From contig NZ_VTWS01000009.1 of the NCBI RefSeq assembly GCF_008727875.1, positions 1 to 64,000 on the forward strand: 64,000 nucleotides of DNA. The letters are read 5' to 3'. This DNA comes from Larkinella humicola. GTDB lineage: Bacteria > Bacteroidota > Bacteroidia > Cytophagales > Spirosomataceae. Below, piece by piece: positions 54,039 through 62,658 of the stretch (position 1 is its first letter; each line of letters opens with the position of its first letter). The translations under genes and the position numbers were made by a program. The notes under the pieces were generated by a model. It saw nothing but the letters and a program-made list of their open reading frames with translations, did no database searches and had not been told where the DNA came from.

Positions 54039-55172
54039 ATGAAACATAGTCTATTTTTCGCCCTGCTGATCGGCATTCTGCTGGGTTGCAAAAAACAAGG
54101 GGAGCCTGATCCCGTTGCCCCTACCCCCGTTGTGCCTACACCCGTTGTTCCTACACCTGTTGACCCGATTAGTACACCCCAAAAGGTTACCGGCGAGTGG
54201 GTGGCGGCCCAGGGTGGGGGGGGCGGTTTCAATAACTTCGATACCTTCAAAAATTACCAGTTCAATTTTGAGGTAAAAAACGCGAATCAGGATGTGATTG
54301 TCGGACTTACCTCGTCCGACATCAATGTAGCCTATGCCTTGTTCGACCCGCTGGGACAGCGTATCGATGTGAGCGGGCAATCGCGGAGTATGTCGAAACT
54401 GCACAAACTCAACACCGGAAAACACCGCGTGGTGGTTACCTCCGACCGGCGGGCCGTGGGCAAATTTGAACTTACAATGCTGGGGGTGAACGGTGAACCC
54501 GTCCGAATACCGTCGCAGCTTCTGCAATCGGAGACCCAGAACTGGGGAACGCTGGGTGGTGGCGGTCTCGATAAATCATTTAAGAATCATTTCTACACGT
54601 TTGACATTACCGACGATAACACCAGCATCGATGTTGAACTGGAATCGCCCGATACGGATATTTCGCTGCATTTATATGATGAATTGGGGCAACTTGTTAC
54701 AAAGGAATACGGTAACCGCTACGGATTCAAAATTATTGCCGCGAAAAAAGGCACTTACACGGTTATGGCTGGTACCCGTGAGCGGGGAAGCATCGGAAGT
54801 TATCGCCTGAACGTATTCGGCAAAGTAGGTAACCTGAAACGGGTGGTCTCACAGTCGACAACGGTATCGGGAAATTGGGCCTCAGGTGCCGCATTCGATA
54901 CCTATACGATCCAGATTACCAATACTAATTCGCCACTGGATATAAATCTCTCCTCGGCCGACATCGACGTTCGGATAAACTTGCAGAACAGCGTCGGTCA
55001 GCAACTTGACAACACCTGCTGTGCGGTCAAGTCAACGTATCTCGCGATTGAAAAAGTAACACAGGGTACCTACCGGATCATGGTGCAATCGTATCCTTCT
55101 GCAACCAGACGGGGCCCTGGCAACTACACCCTCACGGTTCACGGCCAGTTCACCGATTTCAAAAAGATGTAA
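54039..55172 (+). CDS. lipoprotein with three PPC-like beta-sandwich repeats
   Basis: 377 aa from ATG 54039. The lipobox is LLGC (Cys about 18). A Pro/Val/Thr linker with repeated TPVVP follows. Three homologous domains of about 95 residues then appear (about 50-150, 165-260, 265-370). Each begins near a GxW motif (GEWVAAQGGGG, NWGTLGGGG, GNWASGAAFD) and contains D-I-N/S-x-x-L/Y-x-D-x-x-G-Q. These resemble PPC domains like that in the preceding gene. The protein should be tethered to a membrane outside the cytoplasm. It lies 31 bp after the preceding gene, in one operon. No enzymatic motif is visible. Confidence 0.78.
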   Translation: MKHSLFFALLIGILLGCKKQGEPDPVAPTPVVPTPVVPTPVDPISTPQKVTGEWVAAQGGGGGFNNFDTFKNYQFNFEVKNANQDVIVGLTSSDINVAYALFDPLGQRIDVSGQSRSMSKLHKLNTGKHRVVVTSDRRAVGKFELTMLGVNGEPVRIPSQLLQSETQNWGTLGGGGLDKSFKNHFYTFDITDDNTSIDVELESPDTDISLHLYDELGQLVTKEYGNRYGFKIIAAKKGTYTVMAGTRERGSIGSYRLNVFGKVGNLKRVVSQSTTVSGNWASGAAFDTYTIQITNTNSPLDINLSSADIDVRINLQNSVGQQLDNTCCAVKSTYLAIEKVTQGTYRIMVQSYPSATRRGPGNYTLTVHGQFTDFKKM

Positions 55173-55193
55173 CTTCTCTAAACAAGCCCACAA

Positions 55194-55952
55194 ATGAAAA
55201 AGTCCTTAACATTAGTGATGATCCTGCTCGCCCTCAGTCTGCCGGTTGCCGTTCGCGCCCAGACCAAAGCGCGGGTTCTGAAAACACCGGCTGCGGCCCC
55301 TGCCAGAAAACCGGCACCGCGCACGCCCGGCACCCCCGCTGCAGACCGGGCCAATTCGTCGAAACTTCCCCAGAAAACTACTCCGCCCCCACCACCGCCA
55401 CCCACTCCGCCACCGGCTCCACCAAGTACGACGACCCAGTCGTCGCCCGTCCGGGGGTATGCCTGGAAATCGAGCCGCTCGCCCAGCTATGGCTACAAAA
55501 AAGGCGACAACCTGCTGAACATCGGCGTTGGGCTGTCATCGTATTACTACGGCAACCCCCTCGGCATTTCGTATGAAGCGGGTATCGACAAGGATTTCAG
55601 CGTCGGTGCTCAACTGGATTACAACTCCGGCAATTACGGCAATTACTACTACAACAGCTCCCGCTGGCGGTATACCGCCACTTATCTGGGTCTCCGTGGG
55701 TCTTTTCACGTCAACCGGCTCCTGAAGTTGAACACCCAGAAGGTCGACCTCTACGCCGGGCTGGGGTTGGGCTACCGCAGCTTCCGGTGGAATGATTCGG
55801 CGTATGGCTACGGGTACGATGCCCGCAGCGGGCTATTCCTGAACTACTTTATTGGCGGCAAATACTACTTCAGCCCGAAAGTTGGTGCCTTTTTGGAACT
55901 GGGCTACACCGGCCTGTCGTCGTCGCGGGTTGGGCTTTCGGTCAAATTTTAA
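55194..55952 (+). CDS. outer-membrane beta-barrel-like protein with Pro-rich linker
   Basis: 252 aa with a signal peptide (PVAVRAQ). Residues about 25-85 are Ala/Pro/Thr-rich with a run of prolines (about 62-78). The C-terminal 160 residues alternate polar and aromatic residues in strand-like blocks (LLNIGVGLSSYYYG, YTATYLGLRGSFHVN, YAGLGLGYRSFRW) and end with KF, as expected for an eight-strand-type barrel. It lies 21 bp after the lipoprotein gene. The Pro-rich arm could span to peptidoglycan or bind partners. Confidence 0.75.
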   Translation: MKKSLTLVMILLALSLPVAVRAQTKARVLKTPAAAPARKPAPRTPGTPAADRANSSKLPQKTTPPPPPPPTPPPAPPSTTTQSSPVRGYAWKSSRSPSYGYKKGDNLLNIGVGLSSYYYGNPLGISYEAGIDKDFSVGAQLDYNSGNYGNYYYNSSRWRYTATYLGLRGSFHVNRLLKLNTQKVDLYAGLGLGYRSFRWNDSAYGYGYDARSGLFLNYFIGGKYYFSPKVGAFLELGYTGLSSSRVGLSVKF

Positions 55953-55983
55953 GGACACCAGGACGATCAAACGGTTTTGACGG

Positions 55984-56682
55984 ATGAATAGTTACAAGAA
56001 AATTGCCATTGGGATAGTCGCTCTGGTCGTGTTGTGGCATCTCGTTGTGGCCATGACCAACCAAATTACGGTCTGCGGCCTGTTTTTGTCGAAACCGGCT
56101 GACCCAGGGTATGGGTGGGCCGACAGCGGCAATGCCGATGCCCGGTTTTTCTGGCAAATCACCGGCGTAAAATGGCTGGCGGGCATCAAACATCCGGAGT
56201 TCAATGCCGAAACGACCCCAACCCAGGGCGACTGGAAACCACTTCCGGGCTATCAATTTACCGATCAAGCAAAAGGGCTGGAAACCCACTGGGAAGCCGG
56301 TTTACTGCACTCGGATTACATGGCCTGGTCCGACGAAGTAGAGGGCAAATGGATTCCCGTCACCGGATACCGATTTGTTTATCAGGGTGATACATTTATC
56401 GAGTCGGTTTGGGATCCAGGCAAACGATACGATGATTTGAAGGTTATTTCGCTGCCGGAAAAAGACCAGTACAAACCCTTTGCGGGCTATACGTTTCTCG
56501 AACCGGGTCAATCGCTTAAGGTGGTCTGGACACCCGGGCTGGTCAATTCCGATAATCCGAGACTAATCGCGGGCACGAAAGAAGGCACCTGGAAGGTCAA
56601 CCATACGCCGTCCCGGCGGTCCGGTGAGGTGCCCTGGGTGGTTAAAAAGATTGCCGAGCGGGTCATTATTCACGCTTTCTAA
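55984..56682 (+). CDS. membrane-anchored protein with internal repeats, not recognised
   Basis: 232 aa. One N-terminal membrane helix (IAIGIVALVVLWHLVVAM, about 7-24) is followed by an extracytoplasmic region. At least three imperfect repeats of about 45 residues share W-x-P-x-x-GY-x-F and W-x-x-G motifs (DWKPLPGYQF, KWIPVTGYRF, QYKPFAGYTF). I do not recognise a family. It lies 31 bp after the barrel gene and before a strong terminator, so it is probably the last gene of the operon that begins at 53300. Confidence 0.72.
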   Translation: MNSYKKIAIGIVALVVLWHLVVAMTNQITVCGLFLSKPADPGYGWADSGNADARFFWQITGVKWLAGIKHPEFNAETTPTQGDWKPLPGYQFTDQAKGLETHWEAGLLHSDYMAWSDEVEGKWIPVTGYRFVYQGDTFIESVWDPGKRYDDLKVISLPEKDQYKPFAGYTFLEPGQSLKVVWTPGLVNSDNPRLIAGTKEGTWKVNHTPSRRSGEVPWVVKKIAERVIIHAF

Positions 56683-56719
56683 TTTGGCCACAGGAACATT
56701 CGATCCGGAGATAATCCAC

Positions 56720-56776
56720 CAAAAAGCACAACGCGAATCGGGCACAGAATGCCGGATTCGCGTTGTGCTTTTTGTA
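56720..56776 (+). terminator. strong terminator closing the beta-sandwich operon
   Basis: A perfect 20-bp stem (56720-56739 with 56755-56774) ends in CTTTTTG. A smaller GGC/GCC pairing lies in the loop. Confidence 0.9.
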
Positions 56777-56889
56777 ATAACCGGGGTCTTCTGCGGAATC
56801 GTAGCCGAAAATTTGGGACACTTCCGCTTTCGTTTTATCTTTAAAGCGCACTTCATCTACTTTTCTACGCTAAAAACGGTTACTAACCC

Positions 56890-59295
56890 ATGAGACAAAA
56901 AATCACCGCCCTGGTTGCGGTATGCATGACCCTGACCGTCCGAATCTGGGCGCAGGCTCCTTCAACGACGCCTTACAAGGCCAATGACCGCTTTGAACAG
57001 CTTGGCCCCCAACTCCCCACCCCCAACACTTTCCGGACGGCCACCGGTGCACCGGGCCGGGATTTTTTCCAGAACCGGGCCGATTACGACATCAAGGTGG
57101 AACTGGACGACGCGAACCAGAAAATCATTGGCTCAGAACGGATTACGTACTACAACAACTCGCCTGACGCCCTGAAATACCTCTGGCTCCAGTTGGATCA
57201 GAACCTGTTTGAGAAGAATTCAACGGCCAACTTAACCACCCGGTCGGCGGTTTCGACCAGCGGTAGCAACCTGACCCGGTTGCACAACCTCAACAATGCC
57301 GAGCCCGGTGCCCAGGTCGATCCCCAAAAAGAATATGGCCATAAAATAACCGCCGTTCGGGACGCGACCGGCAAACCGCTGAAGTATACCATCAACGGAA
57401 CCATGATGCGGATCGATCTCTCCGCTCCGCTGAAACCGGGTCAGAATTTCGTATTCGGCGTCGACTGGAATTACAACATCACGGCTTATTATGGGCGGAG
57501 CGGCTACGAATTTTTCGAGAACGATGGCAACCGGAATTACTTCATTGCCCACTGGTTTCCGCGTTTGTGCGCCTACGACGACGTGAACGGCTGGCAGAAC
57601 AAGCAATTTCTGGGACAGGGCGAGTTCACGCTGATTTTTGGCAATTACAAAGTGGCCATCACCGTTCCCAACGACCACATCGTGGGGTCGACCGGCGAAT
57701 GTCTGAACTACAAGCAGGTGCTGACGCCCACGCAGTTCCAGCGGTTGCAGAAAGCATCGACCTCGAAAATGCCCCTTAAAATTGTGACGCAGGACGAAGC
57801 CATCGCGGCTGAAAAAGGCAAACCAACCGGCAAGAAAACCTGGATTTACAAAGCCGACAACGTCCGGGATTTCGCCTTTGCCTCATCGCGCAAATTCATC
57901 TGGGATGCCATGCAAACCGACGTGTATGGCAATGGGAAGAAAATCTGGAGCATGTCGTTCTACCCCAAAGAAGGCAATCCGCTCTGGGAACAATATTCGA
58001 CCCGCGCCGTCGAACACACGCTGAAGTCGTACGGAAACCGCACGATTCAATACCCGTATCCAGTCGCCATTTCGTGCCACGCCACGCGCTACGGCGGCAT
58101 GGAGTACCCGATGATCAGCTTCAACGGCGGTCGGCCTGAACCCGACGGCACGTATTCGCCCGGAACCAAAGCTGGCATGATTGGGGTCATTATTCACGAA
58201 GTGGGTCACAACTTTTTCCCGATGATCGTCAACTCCGACGAGCGGCAATGGACCTGGATGGACGAAGGACTGAACAGTTTTTGCCAGTATCTGGCCGAAA
58301 AAGAATGGGACTATAACTTCCTGAGCGGCTATGGCGAACCGCAACGCATTGTGCCCTATATGAAATCGGACCCGGCCACGCTGTCGCCCATCATGACCTC
58401 GTCGGACAACATCATCCAGTTTGGCCCGAATGCCTACGATAAGCCCGCCGTAGCGCTGAACATTCTGCGCGAAACCGTCATGGGCCGCGAACTGTTCGAC
58501 TACGCTTTCAAGGAATATGCACGCCGGTGGGCCTTCAAGAATCCTACCCCGGCCGATTTCTTCCGCACCATGGAAGACGCTTCCGGTGTCGATCTGGACT
58601 GGTTCTGGAAAGGCTGGTTCTACGGCGTCGAACCCGTCGATCAGGATCTGGTCGAAGTCGACTGGTTTACGCTCAACACCCAGAATCCCGAAATCGAGAA
58701 AGCCCTGGCCCGTTCCGAGGCTGAAGCGAAAGCCAAAACCATGAGCAAGATTCGCGACGCGGCCACGAAAGACCAAACCGTAGTCGCCAAGGACTCGACG
58801 ATGCGCGATTTCTACAATAGCTACGACCCGTTTGCGGTGACGGATGCGGACAAGAAGAGATACCAGGATTATCTGGCGTCGCTCAACGAGGAGGAGCGCA
58901 AGACGCTCGACTCGAAGAATAATTTTTATACGCTGACGCTGAAGAACAAGGGCGGTTTGCCGATGCCGGTGATCATTCGGATGCAGTTTGAGGACGGTAC
59001 GGATTCGGTGGCGCGGTTTCCGGCGGAGATCTGGCGGTTCAACGATGCGCAGATCAACAAGGTGATTGCGACCACGAAGAAGGTGACGCAGTGGACGCTC
59101 GATCCGTTCCAGGAAATCGCCGACATCGACACAGACAACAATTCATTCCCGCGCCAGGCACAAAAACCGACGCGTTTCCAGTTGTATAAACAGCAGGCTG
59201 GTGGCCGTGGGGGCGCGCAGGGACCAAACCCGATGCAGCAACAGCGGCAAGAGACGCAACCACCGGCTACGCAGGGCGGAGCGCCTAGAAGGTAA
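56890..59295 (+). CDS. secreted M1-family zinc metallopeptidase
   Basis: 801 aa with a signal peptide (RIWAQ). An N-terminal beta domain (about 50-260) precedes a thermolysin-like core with HEVGHNFFP (about 436-444) and MDEGLNSF (about 457-464), the HExxH-18-E zinc site of the M1/gluzincin group. A helical domain follows and the end is low-complexity (Gln/Pro/Gly-rich). The classical GxMEN motif appears as GGMEYPMI. It should release N-terminal residues from peptides in the periplasm. It lies after the terminator at 56.7 kb and lacks the shared promoter, so it is probably separate from the caspase regulon. Confidence 0.9.
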   Translation: MRQKITALVAVCMTLTVRIWAQAPSTTPYKANDRFEQLGPQLPTPNTFRTATGAPGRDFFQNRADYDIKVELDDANQKIIGSERITYYNNSPDALKYLWLQLDQNLFEKNSTANLTTRSAVSTSGSNLTRLHNLNNAEPGAQVDPQKEYGHKITAVRDATGKPLKYTINGTMMRIDLSAPLKPGQNFVFGVDWNYNITAYYGRSGYEFFENDGNRNYFIAHWFPRLCAYDDVNGWQNKQFLGQGEFTLIFGNYKVAITVPNDHIVGSTGECLNYKQVLTPTQFQRLQKASTSKMPLKIVTQDEAIAAEKGKPTGKKTWIYKADNVRDFAFASSRKFIWDAMQTDVYGNGKKIWSMSFYPKEGNPLWEQYSTRAVEHTLKSYGNRTIQYPYPVAISCHATRYGGMEYPMISFNGGRPEPDGTYSPGTKAGMIGVIIHEVGHNFFPMIVNSDERQWTWMDEGLNSFCQYLAEKEWDYNFLSGYGEPQRIVPYMKSDPATLSPIMTSSDNIIQFGPNAYDKPAVALNILRETVMGRELFDYAFKEYARRWAFKNPTPADFFRTMEDASGVDLDWFWKGWFYGVEPVDQDLVEVDWFTLNTQNPEIEKALARSEAEAKAKTMSKIRDAATKDQTVVAKDSTMRDFYNSYDPFAVTDADKKRYQDYLASLNEEERKTLDSKNNFYTLTLKNKGGLPMPVIIRMQFEDGTDSVARFPAEIWRFNDAQINKVIATTKKVTQWTLDPFQEIADIDTDNNSFPRQAQKPTRFQLYKQQAGGRGGAQGPNPMQQQRQETQPPATQGGAPRR

Positions 59296-59403
59296 AAAAA
59301 GGAATTTCAAATGTGAAATGATGAATACTAAATGTAAAAGTGAAGAGCGCCGGGCTACTTTTACATTTAATATTCATCATTTCACATTTGAAATTCCTTT
59401 TTT
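59294..59403. repeat. 47-bp near-perfect inverted repeat between convergent genes
   Basis: Arms 59295-59341 and 59357-59403 are complementary with one mismatch and enclose a 15-bp loop. They overlap the stop codons of both flanking genes. The outermost A/T runs make it a bidirectional terminator in RNA. The stem is far longer than termination needs. Confidence 0.8.
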
Positions 59404-61180
59404 AATTGATTTGTGCCTCACCGACCACCGGTGTTTCGGGCCGACGTTCGCCGATTTGTTGCCGCCACATGGCGTAGTACAAGCCTTTCTGGTCGAGCAG
59501 TTCGGCATGGGAGCCGGTTTCGGCAATTTTGCCTTTTTCCAGCACAATGATCGTATCGGCGTGCATAATGGTCGAAAGGCGGTGGGCAATGAGAATGGTG
59601 ATCTGTTCGCGCCGGGCCGAAATGCTGCGAACGGTGTCTGAAATGGCCTCTTCCGTCAGCGAATCCAGCGCCGAGGTGGCTTCATCGAAAATCAACAGCC
59701 GGGGATGCCGGATCAGGGCGCGGGCGATGGAAATCCGCTGTTTTTCACCCCCGGATAGTTTCATGCCGCCCTCGCCCAAAACCGTCTGAATGCCCTTTTC
59801 GGAGCGGGCAATAAGTTGATCGCAGGAGGCTTTGTGAAGGGCTTCCAGGATGTCCTGGTCGGTGGCATCGGGTTTCACAAACAGCATATTTTCTTTGATC
59901 GTACCGGCAAACAGTTGCGTATCCTGCGTCACAAAGCCGATCTGCCGGCGCATCGGGTTGTAGCGAATCTGACTCGCCGGCACGTCATTAAAGTAAATTT
60001 CCCCCGAAACCGGTTTATACAATCCCAGCAGCAGCTTCACCAGCGTCGATTTTCCCGAACCCGAAGGCCCCACAAAAGCAACCGTTTCGCCCATGCCGAC
60101 CCGGAACGAAATGCCGTCCATCGCGTTCTGTTTAGCGGTTTGGTGTCGAAAAACGACGTTGTCGAACCGCAGGTGTTCCAGAACGCCAAAGTCGATGGAA
60201 TCGTCGGGCCGCCGTTCGATGGATTTGTGCATCAGGTTGTCGAAAAGTCCCAGCGAGGATTCGGCTTCGCGGTACGACAGGATGATGTTGCCCAAATCCT
60301 GCAAGGGCGCAAAGATGGCCGTGGAGATGAACTGCATCGAAATGAGTTCGCCGGTGGTCAGCACATCCCGAAAAATGAGCCACAGCAAGGCAAACAAAAT
60401 CGACTGTTTCAGTACGTTCAGGGTAGTTCCCTGCAAAAACGACAACGTACGAACCTGTTTGGTTTTTTCCATTTCGAGGTCGTAGATCCGTTGCGTATAC
60501 TGCTTGAGTCGCCGGATTTCCGGAAACGTCAGCCCCAGACTCCGCACCAGTTCGATGTTGCGCAGGGATTCGGTGATGGCTCCGGCCAACTTCACGGTTT
60601 GCCGGTTGACGGCCTTCTGAACGGTTTTGATTTTCTTGCTGAGCAGTCCGGTCAAACCGCCCAACACCAGAATTCCGATGACGAAAATGGGAATCAGCGC
60701 CCAGTGTTTGGTGACGGCATACCAGATCAGAAAACCCATCCCGACGATGGATGAAAACAGGATGTTGATGAAGGCATTAATAAACTTCTCGGTATCCGTC
60801 CGTACTTTCTGCAACAGGGCGACGGTTTCGCCACTTCGCTGTTCCTCGAATTCTTGAAAGGACAACCGCAGCGTTTGTTTCAGTCCGTCGTTAAAAACCT
60901 GCGTACCAAACCGTTGCACGACCAGCCGCATGAAATATTCCTGAAACGATTTGGCCAGCCGCGCCAGCGTGGCGATGCCGACGGCAATCAGCAGCCAGAA
61001 CAAAACGCCTTTCACCAGCTCGGTTTCGGGCCGCACCGCCGGTTTGGTCGCGTATTCGTCGATGATCTTTCCAAAAATCAACGGATCGATCATCATCAGA
61101 ATCTGACTGACACCCGCCAGCAGCAGCGACAAACCCACCAGCCACCGGTGCGGTTTCAAATACATCCACAGAATACCCAT
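59402..61180 (-). CDS. ABC exporter, fused permease and ATPase
   Basis: 592 aa from ATG 61180, chosen because the membrane domain begins there (MGILWMYLKPHRWLVG). The extra upstream codons lie next to a palindromic repeat. Six membrane helices fill about 1-310. The ATPase domain has Walker A GPSGSGKST (about 380), Q-loop FVTQDTQ, signature LSGGEKQ, Walker B LLIFDEATSALD and H-loop IAHRLST. Its plan is that of MsbA/lipid or peptide half-exporters that work as dimers. The substrate is unknown. It converges with the M1 gene across the long hairpin. Confidence 0.93.
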   Translation of the reverse strand: MGILWMYLKPHRWLVGLSLLLAGVSQILMMIDPLIFGKIIDEYATKPAVRPETELVKGVLFWLLIAVGIATLARLAKSFQEYFMRLVVQRFGTQVFNDGLKQTLRLSFQEFEEQRSGETVALLQKVRTDTEKFINAFINILFSSIVGMGFLIWYAVTKHWALIPIFVIGILVLGGLTGLLSKKIKTVQKAVNRQTVKLAGAITESLRNIELVRSLGLTFPEIRRLKQYTQRIYDLEMEKTKQVRTLSFLQGTTLNVLKQSILFALLWLIFRDVLTTGELISMQFISTAIFAPLQDLGNIILSYREAESSLGLFDNLMHKSIERRPDDSIDFGVLEHLRFDNVVFRHQTAKQNAMDGISFRVGMGETVAFVGPSGSGKSTLVKLLLGLYKPVSGEIYFNDVPASQIRYNPMRRQIGFVTQDTQLFAGTIKENMLFVKPDATDQDILEALHKASCDQLIARSEKGIQTVLGEGGMKLSGGEKQRISIARALIRHPRLLIFDEATSALDSLTEEAISDTVRSISARREQITILIAHRLSTIMHADTIIVLEKGKIAETGSHAELLDQKGLYYAMWRQQIGERRPETPVVGEAQIN

Positions 61181-61201
61181 AAATTCACATCCAATATTCG
61201 T

Positions 61202-61403
61202 ACCAGCCTGAAAGGCTGTAATCATTAGACCCGGGCATCGCCCGGGGAACGCCGGATGTGATCATTATCATCCATACCCCAAACCCCGGGTAATCCCCCG
61301 ATCCCGGATGATTCTCACCCCCCGGGCGATAAACCAAACCCCGGACGATAACCCAAACCCCGGGTGATGCCCGGGGCTAGTGATGGCAGCCTTTCAGGCT
61401 GGT
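61202..61403. repeat. 200-bp palindrome-bounded repeat element
   Basis: A perfect 17-bp inverted repeat (61202-61218 with 61387-61403) extends inward imperfectly to about 46 bp, including CCCGGGC/GCCCGGG hairpins with 3-nt loops. The inside holds at least three degenerate copies of an ACCCCGG(G/A)-type unit about 20 bp apart. No reading frame is convincing. It resembles a MITE- or BIME-like element. I see no clear target duplication. Confidence 0.7.
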
Positions 61404-61587
61404 TGGTAAGTAGACTCGAAAACCGGTGGTTTTGTTCGGCTGGGTTTCTGAACAGGCCACGGAACAAATAGGAGATAAAAATGGATTTATTAGCTATTTT
61501 TTCATGAAAAATTCGTCCTTTTTGAAATTTTAATACTGATTAAACAGAATACGCTTTCTTTGCCGAACTGTACGCCCAAAATAGACA
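61404..61587. other. intergenic region before the DUF1611 gene
   Basis: About 180 bp, AT-rich towards its end, without a supported gene. It should hold the promoter of the following operon. I could not fix the boxes with confidence. Confidence 0.4.
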
Positions 61588-62658
61588 ATGAACGATCGTG
61601 CTTTACTCCTAACCAATGGATTGCTGGCCTCACCGGATGCGAAAACCGCCCACGGACTCATTCGGGACAGCGAACGCTACACCATCGCCGGTGTGATTGA
61701 CCCTCCGACCGCTGGCCGTGACGCGGGTGAAGTACTGGATGGGAAACCCCGTCAGATTCCGGTATTTGCCTCGCTGGAGGAGGCCTTGGCCGCCGTTGGG
61801 CCCGTGCAATGTGGCATTGTGGGCGTCGCTACCGTCGGCGGTGTTTTGCCGGAAGAGATTCTGACGTTGATCAAAACGTGCCTGCAAAACGGGTTGTCGG
61901 TTGTCAATGGCCTCCATGATTTGCTGAACGACCGACCTGAACTGGTGGCGCTGGCGGCAGAATACCGTGCCAACCTGATTGATATTCGGAAACCCAAATC
62001 CCGCGCCGAACTGCATTTCTGGTCGGGCGATGTTTTCAAGATTACCGCCCCCATCATTGCCGTGCTGGGCATGGACTGCGCGATGGGCAAGCGAACCACC
62101 ACCCGGCTGCTGACCCAGGCCTGCCAGGCAGCCGGACTCCATGCGCAGATGATTTATACCGGCCAAACCGGCTGGCTCCAGGGCGGAAAATACGGTTTTA
62201 TTTTCGACTCGACGCTCAACGATTTCATTTCCGGCGAAATCGAACACGCCCTCGTGTCGTGCTGGCAGGAAACCGGTGCCGATGTGCTGGTGATCGAAGG
62301 CCAATCGTCGTTGCGGAATCCCAGCGGCCCGTGTGGATTGGAATTTATGGTTTCGGGCAATGCAAAACACGTTGTCCTGATGCACGCGCCCAAACGCACG
62401 TATTTCGATTATGACGAGCATTGGGGCAAAATTCCGTCGGTGGAATCGGAAATCGAAATCATCCAAAAGTTCGGATCTGAGGTGATAGCACTAGCTTTAA
62501 ACACGGAAAATTGCACCCTGGAAGAAACCAAGCAGTTTCAACAGGAATACACCGAACGGCTAGGCATTCCGGTGTTGCTGCCCCTCCAGGAAGGCCTGGC
62601 GCCGGTGGTTCCGATCATCCGTCAACTTGTTGAAAAAACCGTTCATCATGCAGATTAA
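61588..62658 (+). CDS. DUF1611-family P-loop protein (DgcN-like)
   Basis: 356 aa, cytoplasmic. An N-terminal Rossmann-like part (about 1-125) is followed by a P-loop domain with GMDCAMGKRTTT (about 162-173) and IEGQSSLRNPSG. This is the DUF1611 family. Members paired with a dipeptide-epimerase gene have been described as DgcN, an acetyltransferase for D-glutamate in some proteobacteria and archaea. That name is an inference from the gene pair, and a role with cell-wall peptides is equally possible. The next gene starts 11 bp before its stop, so translation is coupled. Confidence 0.8.
   Translation: MNDRALLLTNGLLASPDAKTAHGLIRDSERYTIAGVIDPPTAGRDAGEVLDGKPRQIPVFASLEEALAAVGPVQCGIVGVATVGGVLPEEILTLIKTCLQNGLSVVNGLHDLLNDRPELVALAAEYRANLIDIRKPKSRAELHFWSGDVFKITAPIIAVLGMDCAMGKRTTTRLLTQACQAAGLHAQMIYTGQTGWLQGGKYGFIFDSTLNDFISGEIEHALVSCWQETGADVLVIEGQSSLRNPSGPCGLEFMVSGNAKHVVLMHAPKRTYFDYDEHWGKIPSVESEIEIIQKFGSEVIALALNTENCTLEETKQFQQEYTERLGIPVLLPLQEGLAPVVPIIRQLVEKTVHHAD

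Noticed and set aside
61280-61380. CRISPR array
   Set aside because: The repeat units are short, degenerate and not separated by unique spacers of constant length.
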